DNA from: Azolla caroliniana
Taxonomy: Eukaryota; Polypodiophyta
NCBI GenBank assembly: GCA_043228905.1
Contig: JBHGNT010000010.1
Coordinates: 4,278,001 to 4,342,000, forward strand
Direction of reading: 5' to 3'
Length of the DNA: 64,000 nt
Part shown: positions 25,164 through 37,900 of the stretch, piece after piece
How positions within the stretch are numbered: position 1 is the first letter of the stretch
Layout: each line of letters starts with the position of its first letter
Made by a program: the position numbers and the translations under genes
Notes under the pieces: model-generated
What the model was told of the DNA's origin: nothing
What the model saw: only the letters and a program-made list of their open reading frames with translations
Database searches by the model: none

Positions 25164-28100
25164 ATTGCACTCTTGCAATATAAAGTGAGGAAATTGTGCC
25201 TTAAGCGAATGCTCGCGTTCCCATGTGGCATCATCAATAGGTTTATCCATCCATTTGATCTTGAATAGCCGAATCTCTTTAGAACGTAAACGTTTAGTAC
25301 GAGAATCAAGAATTCGTTCAGGAACATGAGGTTTGTAAGAAAAATCCTCTAATGTTACAAGATCTTGGATTGTGATGGTGTTATCACCAGAGCCTAAAAA
25401 TGGTTTTAGACGACTGACGTGAAAAACAGGATGAATACCAACGTTACGAGGTAAGGCAAGGTGATAAGCAGATGACCCAACTCGCTTAAGGATTTCAAAT
25501 GGGCCACAATATCGTGGGGCTAACTTAGCGCACTTGCCCGTAGATAATGACGTAGAATCAGTCGGGACACGCAAAAAAACTTTTTGACCAATAGTAAATG
25601 CACGAGGACGTCTATCCTGATCAGCATAAAATCGAGCACGATCTTGAGCTGTCTTGACATTTTCTTTGGCAATATGCAACATTTGGTTCATGTCTTGCAA
25701 AAAATTGCGTGTACTGTCTAATGTATCACGATGAATCGTGACATCAACTGGGGCACGTGGCTGAAAACCATACATCAACATAAAAGGACTATATCCAGTG
25801 GATGTATGTTTAGAGCTATTATAGGCAAATTCTAAGATAGGAAGGTATTGCTCCCACTTAGAAGGGGTTTTTGCTACATAAGCTCGAAGCATGTCCTCAA
25901 TAATTTGATTAACTCGTTCAGTTTGTCCATCAGACTGAGGATGATCTGCGGAACTCATGCTCAACGTAGTTTCTAGTTTCTTAAAGACCTGAGTCCAAAA
26001 GTCACTAGTAAACTTGGAATCTCGATCACTAACAATATCCATCGGTAATCCATAAAAACGAAATAACTCATCAACAAATTGATAAGCCAACTGTTGAGCA
26101 GTTACCGTGGTTTTTGTAGGAATAAATCTAGCTAATTTTGTTAGCCTGTCAACGACAACCCATATGGCATCATGACCCCTCTGTGTACGAGGTAAACTAA
26201 CAATAAAATCCATCGAGATACTTTCCCATTTATTGTTGGGAATATCTAAGGGATGTAAAAGACCAGCAGCTTTAAGTCGTTTCGACTTATTAATCTGACA
26301 TTGTAAGCATTGAGTTACGTATTTATGCACGTCAGAGCGCATCTTAGGCCAGAAAAAAGTACACGAGATGAGAACGAGTGTGCGTTGTATTCCAGGATGA
26401 CCAGCAGATGGTGCATCATGACATTCATGAAAAATTTTCTGTTTAACATTTGGTAAATCTGGAACACAGACCTTTCCACTACGGTAGAGCAAACCGTTTG
26501 TAATGTGAAAGGTCGCCTTCGAGGGTAGGGTGCTAGTATCGGCATCTAAACCAGATTCGGCTTTCGTCCAGTATTTTGAGAAATAACTATCATCAAGGTA
26601 TTTCCCTCGAAGGTGATCTAAAAGATCAGATTTTATTTCCGTGAAGCTAAGCATGTTAACTTCTTTAATGCGACTAAGAGCATCAGCAACGGTGTTCATA
26701 GAACCCTTGCGATATCGTATGGAAAAATCAAAATCTTGCATAAGGTCAGCCCAACGGCCTTTACGACCAACAAGATCGGGCTGGTCACAAAAATACTTTA
26801 ATGATTGATGGTCTGTTGTAACCACAAATTTATTTCCATAGAGATAGTGCCTCCATGTTTTAAGTGCGTGTATCACCGCAAACAACTCTTTCTCTTGAAC
26901 CGAATACCGAGATTGAGCAGCATCAAGCTTCTTACTTTCCAAAGCAATAGGGTGACCACCTTGATAAAGAACGGCACCAATAGCATAATCACTAGCATCA
27001 GTTTCAATTGAGAAAGGCTTAGAAGGGTCTGGTAATAGAAGAGTGGGAGCCTGACACACATGCTCCTTGAGTGTCTCAAATGATTTGTCAAGTTGTTCAT
27101 TCCATGAAATTGGTTTGACATACTTACGTGGATGACCTTTTAAAAGGTCAGTTAATGGCGTAGTCAATTTGGAATAGTTACGAATTGATTTTCGTAAAAA
27201 TCCAACAAACCCTAAGAATGATCTAAGTTCACGAATATTACGAGGAATGGGCCAAAGTTTAACCTTTTCAATACGAGAAGGTTCAATTTCAACGCCATTT
27301 TCTGTAATTAAATGACCTAGGTACACAATAGATTTTTGGAAGAAGTCACATTTTGAATGTTTTGCATAGAAAGAGTTGTCACGCAACTTTCGCAAAACAA
27401 ATCGAACATGTTGAACATGATCTTGCAAGGTACGGCTATATATCAAAATATCATCCAAGAAGACGACAACAAAATCACCGAGTTGATCTCGGAAACATCA
27501 TTCATCGCTTGTTGGAATGTGGCTGGAGCATTAGTCAACCCAAATGGCATGACTAAAAACTCATAATGGCCATAGCGCGTACGAAAAGCGGTTTTAGGAA
27601 TATCATCCTCGGCGATGCGAATCTGATGATAACCAGTTCGTAAGTCAATTTTCGTAAAATATCGAGCCCCGTGCAAACGATCAATCAAATCATCGGCACG
27701 AGGTAATGGATATGCATTCTTAATTGTCATTTTATTCAAACGGCGATAATTGATACACATTCGCCACGAACCTTCCTTCTTCTTGACTAATAGCATTGGC
27801 GCACCCCAAGGTGATTTACTATACCTAATGTGGCCCATACTCAAGTATTCCTTAAGTTGTTTAGCGATCTCATCCTCTTCTAATCGACTAAGTCGGTAAG
27901 GTGGAATGCTCACAGGAGCAGCCCCAGGGATGAGTTCAATTTGATGGTCCACATTACGTTTAGGTGGTAAAGTAAGCGGTAATTCAGTAGGAAACACATC
28001 TTGAAAATCCTCTAAAATAGAGTCGAGTAATCGTTGCTCAAAATGTGGTAATTGTGTGGCGTCAATATTAAAATAATAAAATTGAACCGCAGGATCAATT

Positions 28101-29554
28101 ACACACGAATAAATTTATGAACTAGAATACTCACTTAAAGATTTAGAAGACACAAGTGAATGAGAAGGAAGTTTGGAACATTGAATAAAATGTTTACAAT
28201 TATTAAGTTCAAATGTGATTGAGTGATTAACCCAATCAATGGACAAAGAAGGGTTTTTATTAAAAAACCAAGGATATCCTAAAATGACATCTGCGGATTG
28301 TAATTTCATAACATGAAAGTCAAGCTTCTCCAAATAAGTATCTATTTGAATTGGCAGTTGACAAACAATGCCACTGATGTATTGAACGTTTCCATTTGCC
28401 ATGTGAACTTGATAGATATGATCACTTGCGTTTATGTGGAGCTCCATTTGCTGCACAAAGTGATCATTAAGAAAATTGTGAGAACTACCGGAATCAAACA
28501 AGAAATGTGCTTGTGTTCCATTGATATATCCGACTGCTCGGAGTAAATCATTAGGTCCAAGTAAATGTGAAGGAAAAGTGCATTCACATAAACTTAAGTG
28601 ATTGGTATGAACTTCAACAATATCAAAAGACTCACCTGTGTGACTCGTAGATTTGTCTTGAGGAGGGGTGTTCATTGACTTCCTCTCAAGACGACGACAG
28701 GTATCCTTTGTGTGGCCCCATTTCTTGCAATATGCACAGAAGAGGTTCGGTTTCTTTGAGTCGCGGTCAAGAGTGTCACTGGATTGCTTACGTTTCCCAA
28801 TGAACTTGACATTCGGAGTTTTGGCGAACTCAGGTTTATTGTGGTCTTTCTTGGAAGTCCTATGGTATCACAGCACAATGTTGACGGCTTCCTCGAAAGT
28901 TGTGGGGTCCTTGTCATGGACAATCCAATGATAATCCCCATTGGGAATACCATTCAAAAAACAAGCAACAAACCATTTCTCACCCGTAAGTCCCGATTTT
29001 TGGATCTGGGTCCGAGCGTGATGCACATAATCCTCGAGAGAGGTAAATGGCTTACTAGACAATGTGAGCAAGTGTTGCGCTTGTTCGGTTTGAGAAGGTG
29101 GCTGCAAGAATTGTTTCTTAAAAATATCCACGAAACCTTCCCAAGTTGTGGGTAAGTTTTTTGCGGTCCTTAGGCCACGCCACCAAGCAGCAGCTCGGCC
29201 ACCTAACTCACGACCGACATAACCAATTTTTACTGCATCGGGCTTGGGATGAAGCTCAAAGTGAGACTCCCAACGACCAAGCCAAGTGCTAATGGCCTCC
29301 TCGGTTCTTTCTTTCTTATCTCCCTTGAAAGGCGTGACTACGAAGGAAGGTTCACCTTCTTTCTTGGACTCAATAGTTAATTCTTGGAATTTCTTTTCCA
29401 ATGCCATATTGGCCTGTCTCATTTCGGCCAATTGATTCAAGGTAGTAGTGAGCAATTGCTCAATAGTGATCTCAGCTTGTGTGCGAGATGCGGATTGGGG
29501 TTGAGAGGTCTCATTTGGAGAGATCGTTCCAACTGCGTTCAAAACTTGTTCCAT
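25152..29554 (-). pseudogene. Broken gag-pol polyprotein of the Ty3/gypsy chromovirus
   Basis: Gag starts at 29554 (capsid-like block with AAAWWRGL and FKKQFLQP). An in-frame TGA at 28870-28868 cuts it before the CCHC zinc knuckle (C-x2-C-x4-H-x4-C, about 28740-28695). The frame goes on into the protease (FLFDSGSSHNF, about 28515), then meets a TAA at 28117-28115. Reverse transcriptase follows ([24 protein letters not shown]), and a one-base loss near 27497, just before FLDDILIY, shifts the frame. From 27458 a 768-codon frame holds RNase H (TDASDYAIGAVL, TDHQSLKYF), integrase (HHCC-type H...GHPG, DRLTKLARFIP, SDRDSKFTS, HPQSDGQTERVNQ) and a C-terminal chromodomain (PERILDSR...FKIKWMDK). Nothing in the 768-codon part is interrupted, so decay is slight, but no full polyprotein can be made. 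Confidence 0.92.
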
Positions 29555-31219
29555 GATGCACGTTGTGGGTATGCAATAAAATAAGGAGGTTCAGAAAATA
29601 CACAAGCAAAATGAATGCTTGAAATTTTGATTGAAAGAACTTTATCCAAGAAAGTATCTCATGTCTTTACCCCTCTAGACATATGAGATGTGATTCGAGA
29701 TCCGATAACTATGGTAACACTATGGTGTTTTAAAAACCATGGGGGAAAACATAGCTAAGATGTATTTCTCGGATCTCTATCTTGAGTAATCATGGCGGCT
29801 CCCCGAGGCTCAACCATGGTTCTTACATCAATGAAATTTCCTAGATAGCCTTATATTAATGCCAACCCATCATGTATTATATGGTCGAGAAAGTGTATTA
29901 CGTGAAAAAACAAGTGCACTCACAAGTAATATTCTAGTCTTGCGAGCAATAAGCAAACGTGATGATAAAATGATAAAATAAGGCACTACTCATAAGAGTT
30001 AAGTAGTGACGAAAACAAGGGTAAAAAAAAAAAAGAACCCATGTGTTACCTACGAAAAAAAACAATGTCACAAATAAATGGGAAGTGCAAGGTATGCACA
30101 TATACATCCCAATATGATTGTTATAACTTGCACAATTGTGACATAAGCCACAAATTGATACAAGTGATGACGGTGTTGTGCGCAAAGATGTAATACTCAA
30201 ATCCATGAGTAAAACATCAATAAGGGAACTCATATGGTTTTACTCGTTTTCTAAGGCTTGATGATAAGAGTTAAACCTAGATGACCCGTTGAAAAAAAAA
30301 ATCGTTCAACAAGCCACTCCATACGAAAAAAATAGTCTACACGTAAAGGTTACATTAAAAATAAACGATGTAAATACTTTATACATGAAAAGGAAGTGGA
30401 AAAAGGAGAGTTAATTGTGGGCGGGTAAATAATAATTACTAGAAAATCATATAAGTGAAACAATACTTATGAAATTAAAATTTAATTAGAATAATCAACA
30501 ATTAGGTGTATGGAATCAAACATGCCCTAAGATACGAAACCCTAGGGTAGTTGACATGCACCTCCTCAAGACCACCACCTATCCCTAGAATCGGCCAAGT
30601 AATGGCTAATTAAAGAGGAAAGTGGCATAGGTAAGTGACATATACCTCGTCAAGGCCACATCATCCCTTAGAATCGGCCAATTGATGGCTTAATAGAGAG
30701 TAGAGTGGCATAGGTAGGCAACATACACCTCGTCAAGGCCACATCATCCCTTAGAATCGGCCAAGTGATGGCTCAATAGAGGGGAAGAGTGGTATACTCA
30801 ACATCATATGCAAAACGGCCATGAGATAAGCGTGTGCGATTAGAGCAAACACGCTCGACCCAATGCACAAGAATAATTATTATCGTAAGAGTTCAAGAGA
30901 GGAGAGAGTGGGATATATATCGCAATATGCAAAAGGCCATGAGTTGAGCGTGTGCGATTAGTGCAAACACGCTCGGCCCGATGCATAATAATAAGTAAAA
31001 TCGTAGCGTAGTAGGAGGTAGAAAGAAAGAGAATAAAACGTAATACCAATTTGATTCGACCATAAAGAACGCATAATAGAAAAAGAGAAGAGATCAAAAA
31101 AGAAGAATACCGGGTTTAGAGTGTTGTTTTGATCCTGAGAAGAGCATGACGAGCCTTGTTAGATCCCCCTCGCTCACACGCAAAAAACATCAAAACAACA
31201 AAAAAAAAAATTTGTTAGT
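29555..31219 (-). other. Long untranslated leader of the Ty3/gypsy element with internal repeats
   Basis: About 1.67 kb separate the primer site from the gag start, with no supported coding frame. Two sets of repeats are visible. An 83-bp repeat is present about three times at 30545-30795 (markers tcggcca at 30591, 30674 and 30757). A 117-bp repeat is present twice at about 30815-31000, each copy centred on a stem-loop (30829-30855 and 30946-30974). The stems pair agcgtgt with acacgct. Confidence 0.75.
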
Positions 31220-31236
31220 AAAAGCTCTGATACCAC
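31220..31236 (-). promoter_or_regulatory. Primer binding site for initiator tRNA-Met (Ty3/gypsy)
   Basis: Immediately inside the 5' LTR the minus strand reads TGGTATCAGAGCTTT. TGGTATCAGAGC is the standard complement of the 3' end of plant initiator tRNA-Met, used to prime minus-strand synthesis. Confidence 0.93.
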
Positions 31237-31707
31237 TGTAAAGAGTCTATTACTAATCAATAGACCAAATCAAGTAAAAAGGAAGAAAATAGATTGGATA
31301 GAAGAACCCGTTCCACCCGACCACCCCCGAGCTATGATCTAGACATAGCCAACCTACCACCGACGTCCCATACCGCCGGATATTAGGATGACTAATACCT
31401 TGGAAGAGATAAACACGATCGTCGAGACGAAAGCCTAGCCCGCACCACCGGTGTCTACGACAGCAGCCTTCCGACGTGATCCCTATGAGGGTAGCTAAGC
31501 CTCATATTTATACCTTTTCCTAGGCCCCTTGAATAGATGTGCCTTTCTAAAAGGCTCTCTATTCATTGGTTGTCTAAATCATGATAGTGCATGCACATAT
31601 CATTCATTCTATCCAATCATTAGTCCCCTTTTTAATAATAGTGAACATACCCTTCACTAATGTAAATATTAGTGACCTACCCTCACCAACGTTATGTGTA
31701 CATAACA
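31237..31707 (-). repeat. 5' LTR of the Ty3/gypsy element
   Basis: A 471-bp copy of the LTR at 24674-25144. Being upstream of the polyprotein on the minus strand, it should hold the promoter; the minus-strand sequence has TATA-like AT-rich stretches, but I could not single out a start site. Confidence 0.95.
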
Positions 31708-31712
31708 GGATG

Positions 31713-32536
31713 AATCACTTACTTACGAATGCTCAATGTAAAAGGTAATTCGCGAGAAATATGATGGCTCGTTAATGAGAATGACAATGTAAATGTCATA
31801 CTCAACTGTCCACCAAGAAGATTGAGCACACATGTGTGCATTATCTTCATGTAGATAGTTATTACTATAGAGTAGCAAACCCCCTTCTTAGGTTGGAGTC
31901 ACGTACAAGATGATATGTTGATTTGGTCTAATAGGTTGAAATTGGCCACATGTTGTTCCAAATGCATGTCGATGACCAACTGGCTGATTTTATTTTCCCT
32001 CCACAAAACCCTTACAGTCTAGTTTAAAAAATGTGACAAAATGACAAGTTTCAAGATTTTATTGAGTATCTGTTGGGTGACTGAGTTGGTGATAGTTAGG
32101 TGGCTGAACTATGATAATTTACATATCCTACCAGTAAATGGGCGACTCATGAGCAGTTCAATGACTAAGGGTGTCAAAGTTGGGCGACTACTGATAACTT
32201 TTTGTTGAGAATCAAACTCAACCTAAGTCTAGTGTGTGAACACACCTTTTTTGAGAATGTATGAACACTCAAAGGTCAAAAGAGTTATTACTATAGAGTA
32301 GCAAGCCCCCTTCTTAGGTTGGAGTCACATACAAGATGATACGTTTATTTGGTCTAATAGGTCAAAATTGGCCTCATCATGGATAACTTTCATTCTATTC
32401 TATATGTTAACATTGCATATCTTCTTACGTGGGTGATTATGCAATGATGCTACCTTGACATCTAACTTGTGCAAGCGATTTTTAAAGAAGCGTATTAAGG
32501 TCGTGTGTGCACGTGAATGAGAGAGAGAGAGAGAGA
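31713..32536. other. Intergenic with a dispersed direct-repeat pair
   Basis: A segment of about 90 bp (ttattactatagagtagcaa...ggttggagtcac...) occurs at about 31858-31950 and again at 32284-32372, offset 426 bp. A related inverted copy of its right part lies near 24030-24095. A (GA)n run precedes 32537. No gene was recognised. Confidence 0.6.
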
Positions 32537-32640
32537 GGCTCAGTTGATAAGGTTACCCAATGGAGCCCAGGTGGTCATTGGTTCAACTCCTACATTCCAC
32601 GGTGGTATCTAGTGAAATAAGATATATCTTTGGAGTATAT
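32537..32640 (+). repeat. tRNA-derived SINE-like unit, copy A
   Basis: An A-box-like ggctcagttgataagg at 32537 is followed 30-odd bases later by a B-box ggttcaactcc at 32580-32590, then tacattccac and a tail gtatctagtgaaataagat...tggag. This resembles the internal Pol III promoter of tRNA-derived SINEs. The same layout recurs at 45010, 45117 and 46505. It is not a functional tRNA: no cloverleaf can be drawn by eye. Confidence 0.6.
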
Positions 32641-32645
32641 AACGG

Positions 32646-33035
32646 TGTCGCGAAGTTTCACGCACGTGTGTTACTTGGGCGGGACCACGGGGGTCTCAGA
32701 CTAGGGAGTACTCAAGGGATAGAGAAGACCCGAGGTTTGCTTTACGACAATACTACTTCTCGACCCCTTTCCAAGCAAGGTCTCGTTGCCCTTTGTTTTG
32801 TGAGGCCGGTGTCTCTCGTTGATCACGACTACCAATTTATGTCGCGAAGTTTCACGCACACATGTTACTTGAGCGGGACCACGGGGGTCTTGGACTAGGG
32901 AGTACTCAAGGGATAGAGAAGACCCCAGGTTTGCTTTACGACAATACTACTTCCCGACCCCTTCCCGAGCAAGGTCTCGTTGCCCTTTGTTTTGTGAGGC
33001 CAGTAGCTCTCGTTGATCACGACTTGTCGACCTTC
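32646..33035. repeat. 195-bp tandem duplication
   Basis: Two copies start gtcgcgaagtttcacgcac at 32646 and 32841. They share gcgggaccacgggggtct, actcaagggatagagaagac and gttttgtgaggcc, with only a few differences. Open frames of 60-110 codons across them lack any recognisable domain. Confidence 0.85.
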
Positions 33036-33126
33036 CGAGATCACCATACGAGCCAAGTGACCAAACGGGTACAAGCAAGATGAGCACGCAACATGAACGC
33101 ACAAGGGGACGATAACACAAACACGA

Positions 33127-33535
33127 ATGTCCGTACGTCTTTATGAGGAGGAGAGGTGCATGGGCGCGCCCGAACGCTCCCTCGTCACAAGACGTCGAAC
33201 GTACGAGGAAGACACAAAACACATGCACAAAATGCTCGTACGCCTTTATGAGGAGGAGAGGTGCATGGGCAAGCCCGAATGGTCCCCTCGTCACAAGACG
33301 GCCGAACGTACGAGGAAGACACAAACACACACACAAATGCTCGTACGCCTTTATGAGGAGGAGAGGTGCATGGGCAAGCCCGAACAGTCCCCTCGTCACA
33401 AGACGACCGAACGTACAAGGAAGACACAAACACACGCACAAATGCTCGTACGCCTTTATGAGGAGGAGAGGTGCATGGGCAAGCCCGAACGGTCCCCTTG
33501 TCACAAGACGGCCGAACGTACAAGAAAGACACGAA
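33127..33535. repeat. 105-bp minisatellite, four copies, open in several frames
   Basis: The marker ttatgaggaggagagg starts at 33141, 33246, 33351 and 33456, an exact 105-bp period. As 105 is a multiple of three, frames stay open on both strands through the array, giving open frames up to 185 codons. The base composition is more GC-rich than the surroundings. There is no recognisable domain, and simultaneous openness in several frames argues against a real protein. Confidence 0.85.
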
Positions 33536-33901
33536 TAAAGAAAGAAGGAGAGAAAGAAACATCAATGATATTGACCAAAGAGATAAATACGTGTTCGATT
33601 CTAACGCAAGAGGACCCTTTATAAAATAGGGTTTTGTTTACAATGGCAACTTATAGTTAACCACAAGCTCAATCAAAACATAAATATTAAATGCCCTTAG
33701 AGACAAGGCAAAACCGAACACGGCGAAGATGAACACACGAGCACCACCAAAATGCCAATCCCAACGAACCACGACCACCCGAATGGCGAGCACACGGGCT
33801 TGCAACGACGAACAGGGTGGAGCAACGTCGAACCAACGAAGCTTGGGCTCACGAGCACTTCGAGTGCCAACGCGAATAAGACGAGCACGTGGTGATGGGG
33901 G
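33536..33901. other. Flank of the copia element, no gene supported
   Basis: GC content is moderate. Short open frames exist on both strands near 33697-33939, but none has a recognisable domain. Confidence 0.5.
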
Positions 33902-33906
33902 GATGA

Positions 33907-34104
33907 TGTCGAATACAAATGTATAATGGACGTATTCACACTATTCTCTTAGAGAGCCCAAGTTCGGGCTATTTCTGTAAATAACATAAAGGGCAGTTAC
34001 CCTATGTGAGTCACTATATAAAGTGACTTTGTAACCTTTTGTAAAGGTTGGTTGTTCATTGTTGTAACTGTTGCCCTTTTATGAATATAGAGATATGCTT
34101 TGTG

Positions 34105-34165
<61 letters not shown>

Positions 34166-34267
34166 ATACGTAAATTGTTCTTGGCTCTCTCATACGCATA
34201 TATTTCTTCCTCACAGATTCATACTGTGTGATCTCTTCCGCACTGACGACTTTGTTCATTCCCTACA
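33907..34267 (+). repeat. 5' LTR of the Ty1/copia element
   Basis: It is 361 bp and holds a TATA-like ctatataaagtgac near 34014 and a long (CT)n microsatellite at about 34106-34161. In the 3' LTR this run is only about 20 bp, explaining most of the length difference. Confidence 0.95.
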
Positions 34268-34285
34268 TTTGGTATCAGAGCTTGG
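34268..34285 (+). promoter_or_regulatory. Primer binding site for initiator tRNA-Met (Ty1/copia)
   Basis: The sequence tttggtatcagagcttgg directly after the 5' LTR contains TGGTATCAGAGC, complementary to the 3' end of initiator tRNA-Met. Confidence 0.93.
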
Positions 34286-34971
34286 ATGTCCTTCATCCCG
34301 TTGCCAGCCGCCACTTGAATCTTTGGATCACAACATTCTTTTTTTTGCTTTGTATTTGAAGAAACAGAGAAGAGAGAAGAAGAAGAAAAACGAGGCTTGC
34401 ATCTCATCGCGTTAGATCATCTTCGCTTGGAGTAAGCCAGCCGGCTGTACTCTGTTCCTTGTGATCGTAACTGCTCGAGGTGAAATCCCCTTGTGCAACA
34501 TTGACACGATCGTGCTCCACTTGGTTAAACGGCATCCGAACAGGTCATCGAATGTTGCTCGCCGCCCGTTGTAACCACTCGGTGCAGATCGGTCTCAAGA
34601 CAACAACCCCAATTCGTGCTTCATCCGGCTGATCGACATTCGGGAGGATCAATTGGATCCATCTCTCTCGTTGCTGCAGTCACCCGAAGCCGAATCGGTC
34701 CAGACAATCGGTTTCAATAATCGGTATTTGGCATATATATTCGGAAGCGAACCGGGCTCACTCCGACTCGGCAACATTCGGGAAGACTAGTCGGTTCTGT
34801 CCCTCAAGTTACCGGAGTCAATTCAAGCAAGTTCAACAATACATATATCTAAAGCCGAACCGACTCGGGTTCAAATCCAACTAGAACGATATCGGGTGAG
34901 CCGACCGGCTGCACTCCAACAAGGTTCGTAGTCAACTCCGAACCGAGCTTCGTCAACCGAAACCGAATCTG

Positions 34972-37900
34972 ATGGCATCAACATCCGGCTCATCGGAAAT
35001 GAGTCTAAGGAGGTTCGACGGTTCAAACTTCAATTTTTGGAAGGAGCAAATGCAGGACTATCTTATAGTCAAGGGTCATATCGATCCGATTGAGAATGAA
35101 ACTGCTCCAGAAATATACAAGGCAAATGAGTGGCAGAAGCTGGACATAATCGTCCGCGCCACGATTCGGATGCACCTGTCGGAGTTAGTGTACTTCACAG
35201 TGCAATCGTGCAGGACAACCTTCGAACTTTGGAAGAAGCTATCGGAAACCTACGAAAAGAAGGTCGTCTCAATGAAGATGTATTTGATCTGGCGCCTCCG
35301 ATTCGGTTCAGGCACACCTTAACGAGTACGAAAGTTTGAGCTCCCAAATCTCGTCACAAGAGACGACAATCGAGGATGAACTCAGAGCAATGATACTCAT
35401 GAGCAGTCTCCCCTCCTCTTGGGAAACCTTTGTTACAACTGTGTGCAAGTACTCCGAAGTCACAAGTGCAATCCTGATTGAAGCAGCTTGGAGAAAGTCT
35501 TTCACCAAAGACTCGGCAGAAGAAGCCTATGTAGTACAAGGTTCGACCGACCGATCAAACAACCGGGGAAGAAGTTCTTCCCAACCGCCGACAAATCAGC
35601 GAAGCCGCAGCAAGTCCCGGGAAACCCGAATCTACAACAACTGCAAGAAACCGGGACACATCAAGGCCGACTGTCGGGTACTCAAGTCAAAGACAGACAA
35701 AGCTTAGAGAGCTTATCAGAGGAGTAACCAACATGAGGAAGTCAACTACGTCGGCTCTTCAGCCGAGATATTGACGACCGACCCGAACATATTGTCCATA
35801 GAGAATCCAGTCGAATCACAAGTTCTGCTTACGACTGAGGAATCGAGCACATGGCTTCTGGACTCGGGCACGTCGTATCACGTGACACCTCACCAATCAC
35901 AGTTTCGGCAATATTCGGACCGGCACTCCGACTCAGTTCGAGTCGGAAATTCGTAGCATTGTGCTATCATCGGAATCGGCACCGTAGAGCTCAACCTTCC
36001 GGGTGGCTCTACACTCGTACTACACAACGTCCGACATGTTCCTGAGCTCTCACGACCCCTGATCTCAGTCGGACAACTTGATGAAGCTGGCATCCGTGCT
36101 GGTTTCTCATCAGGAGGGTGGACACTCCACAGAGGGAACCTCCTGCTTGCTAGAGGACCAAAGGTACACTCATTGTACCCTTTGTATGTCACACTCAGAG
36201 AGGGTGACTTATTTTTGGTAGATATCCCTGTGTCATCCTTATGGCATGGACGACTTGGACACCTCAGCAAGGCCGGCATCACGCACCTATCCAGAGCCGG
36301 ATACATCCTGAAACTCTCCTTCTCAGACCATCAGTTTTGCGAGCATTGCTAGTACGACAAACAGGTAGCCACATCACACCCGACATCAGCACCAAGAGCG
36401 TCGAGCCCGCTCGATTTGGTCCACTCGGACGTCTATGGCCCGATGCCACATCAGTCACTCGGTGGTGCCTCGTACTTGGTCAGTTTCATTGACGACTCGA
36501 CTCAGAAGGTGTGGGCTTACCCCAACAGAACCAAAGATCGGGTGTTCTCGATCTTCTCAGATTGGCTCGCAATGGTCGAAAACCAGACCGGTCGGAAACT
36601 GAAGTGTCTCCGAACCGACAATGGAGGTGAGTTCAAATCTGATGAATTCGTCAAATTTTGCCGAGAATGCGACATTAGACGTGAATATACGGCACCATAT
36701 AGTTCGGAGCAGAACGGAATCGCAGAACGCATGAATCGAACGATTCAAGAACGCGTTGTATCAATGCTCCAACACTCTGGACTGTCGGATGACTTTTGGG
36801 CAGAGGCTCTACTCACGGCAGTACACATAATCAATATGTCGCCAAGTAGACCTCTAGGACTTAAGATACCTCAGGAAATATGGACCGGCAGAAAGCCGAA
36901 TTATGATAAGCTGAGGATTTTCGGTTGCGAGGCATACGCCCTCATATCGAAAGACGACCGGCGAAAACTCGAACCGAGATCAAGGAAATGCGTTTTCCTT
37001 AGGTATGGACCCGACGGCAAGATCAGATACCGACTCTGGGACCCCGAGCACAGGCAAATCGTCCGAAGTTCAGACGTCGTGTTCAACGAGTCGACTATGC
37101 ACAAAACGGCCGAAAGGCCTATTGAAGTCCGAAGGGTAATATTTTCTGAAGTGTCAACCCTTCATGACGGCCCATCACACAACATGAGACTGGTTTCACG
37201 GGTAACCGACTTCTCTCGCACCGAATCCAGAGATTCGGCACAGTCGAATGGCTCGGCTTTCGACCATCCGACATCGACACCCGGTGCGACCAGTCTAGTC
37301 ATACCTCGAAGATTCGAGAGATTGTCGCAACCTCCGGAGAGGTACTCTCCCGGAATTTTCTTCACCGACACCGGCGAACCAACGTCCTACGAAGAAGCAT
37401 CGGCAGCTGCCGATTCAGCCACCTGGCATCTGGCAATGGAGTCGGAAATGCACTCCATCCGCGCCAACAAGACTTGGGATCTGGTCGACTTACCGAAGAA
37501 TCGACGTGCTCTTCCTTGCAAGTGGGTCTATAGACTAAAGGAGACGTCCGACTCGACCACCCCAAAGTACAAGGCCAGATTAGTTGCGAAGGGATTTCAA
37601 CAGGAATATGGCGTCGACTTCGACGAAATCTTTTCACCAGTGGTGAAAATGACAACCCTTCGTTTCATGCTCGGTGTTGTGGCTGCCGACAATTTGGAGT
37701 TGATTCAGTTAGATGTGAAAACGGCATTCCTCCATGGTGATCTAAAGGAGGAAATCTACATGGAGCAGTCGAAAGGCTTTGTGGCCACCGGTCAGGAACA
37801 TCTAGTCTGTCGACTCAGGAAGAGTCTTTACGGCTTGAAATAGGCACCCCGACAGTGGTACAAGAAGTTCGACGATTTCATCCAGTCGGTCGGCTTCTCC

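Larger units (their letters stand above)
24674..31707 (-). mobile_element. Ty3/gypsy chromovirus LTR retrotransposon
   Basis: The element is 7,034 bp long and flanked by a 5-bp target-site duplication ggatg (24669-24673 and 31708-31712). The LTRs are 471 bp each. Read on the minus strand the order is 5' LTR, tRNA-iMet primer site, long leader, gag, protease, reverse transcriptase, RNase H, integrase, chromodomain, polypurine tract, 3' LTR. The gene order and the C-terminal chromodomain place it among plant chromoviruses. Two in-frame stops and one frameshift break the polyprotein, yet the LTRs differ by only about one base by eye, so it inserted recently. Confidence 0.95.

Noticed and set aside
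32947-33624. Open frames of 126-185 codons on both strands
   Set aside because: They arise from the 105-bp minisatellite, whose period is a multiple of three; several frames are open at once and no domain is recognisable.
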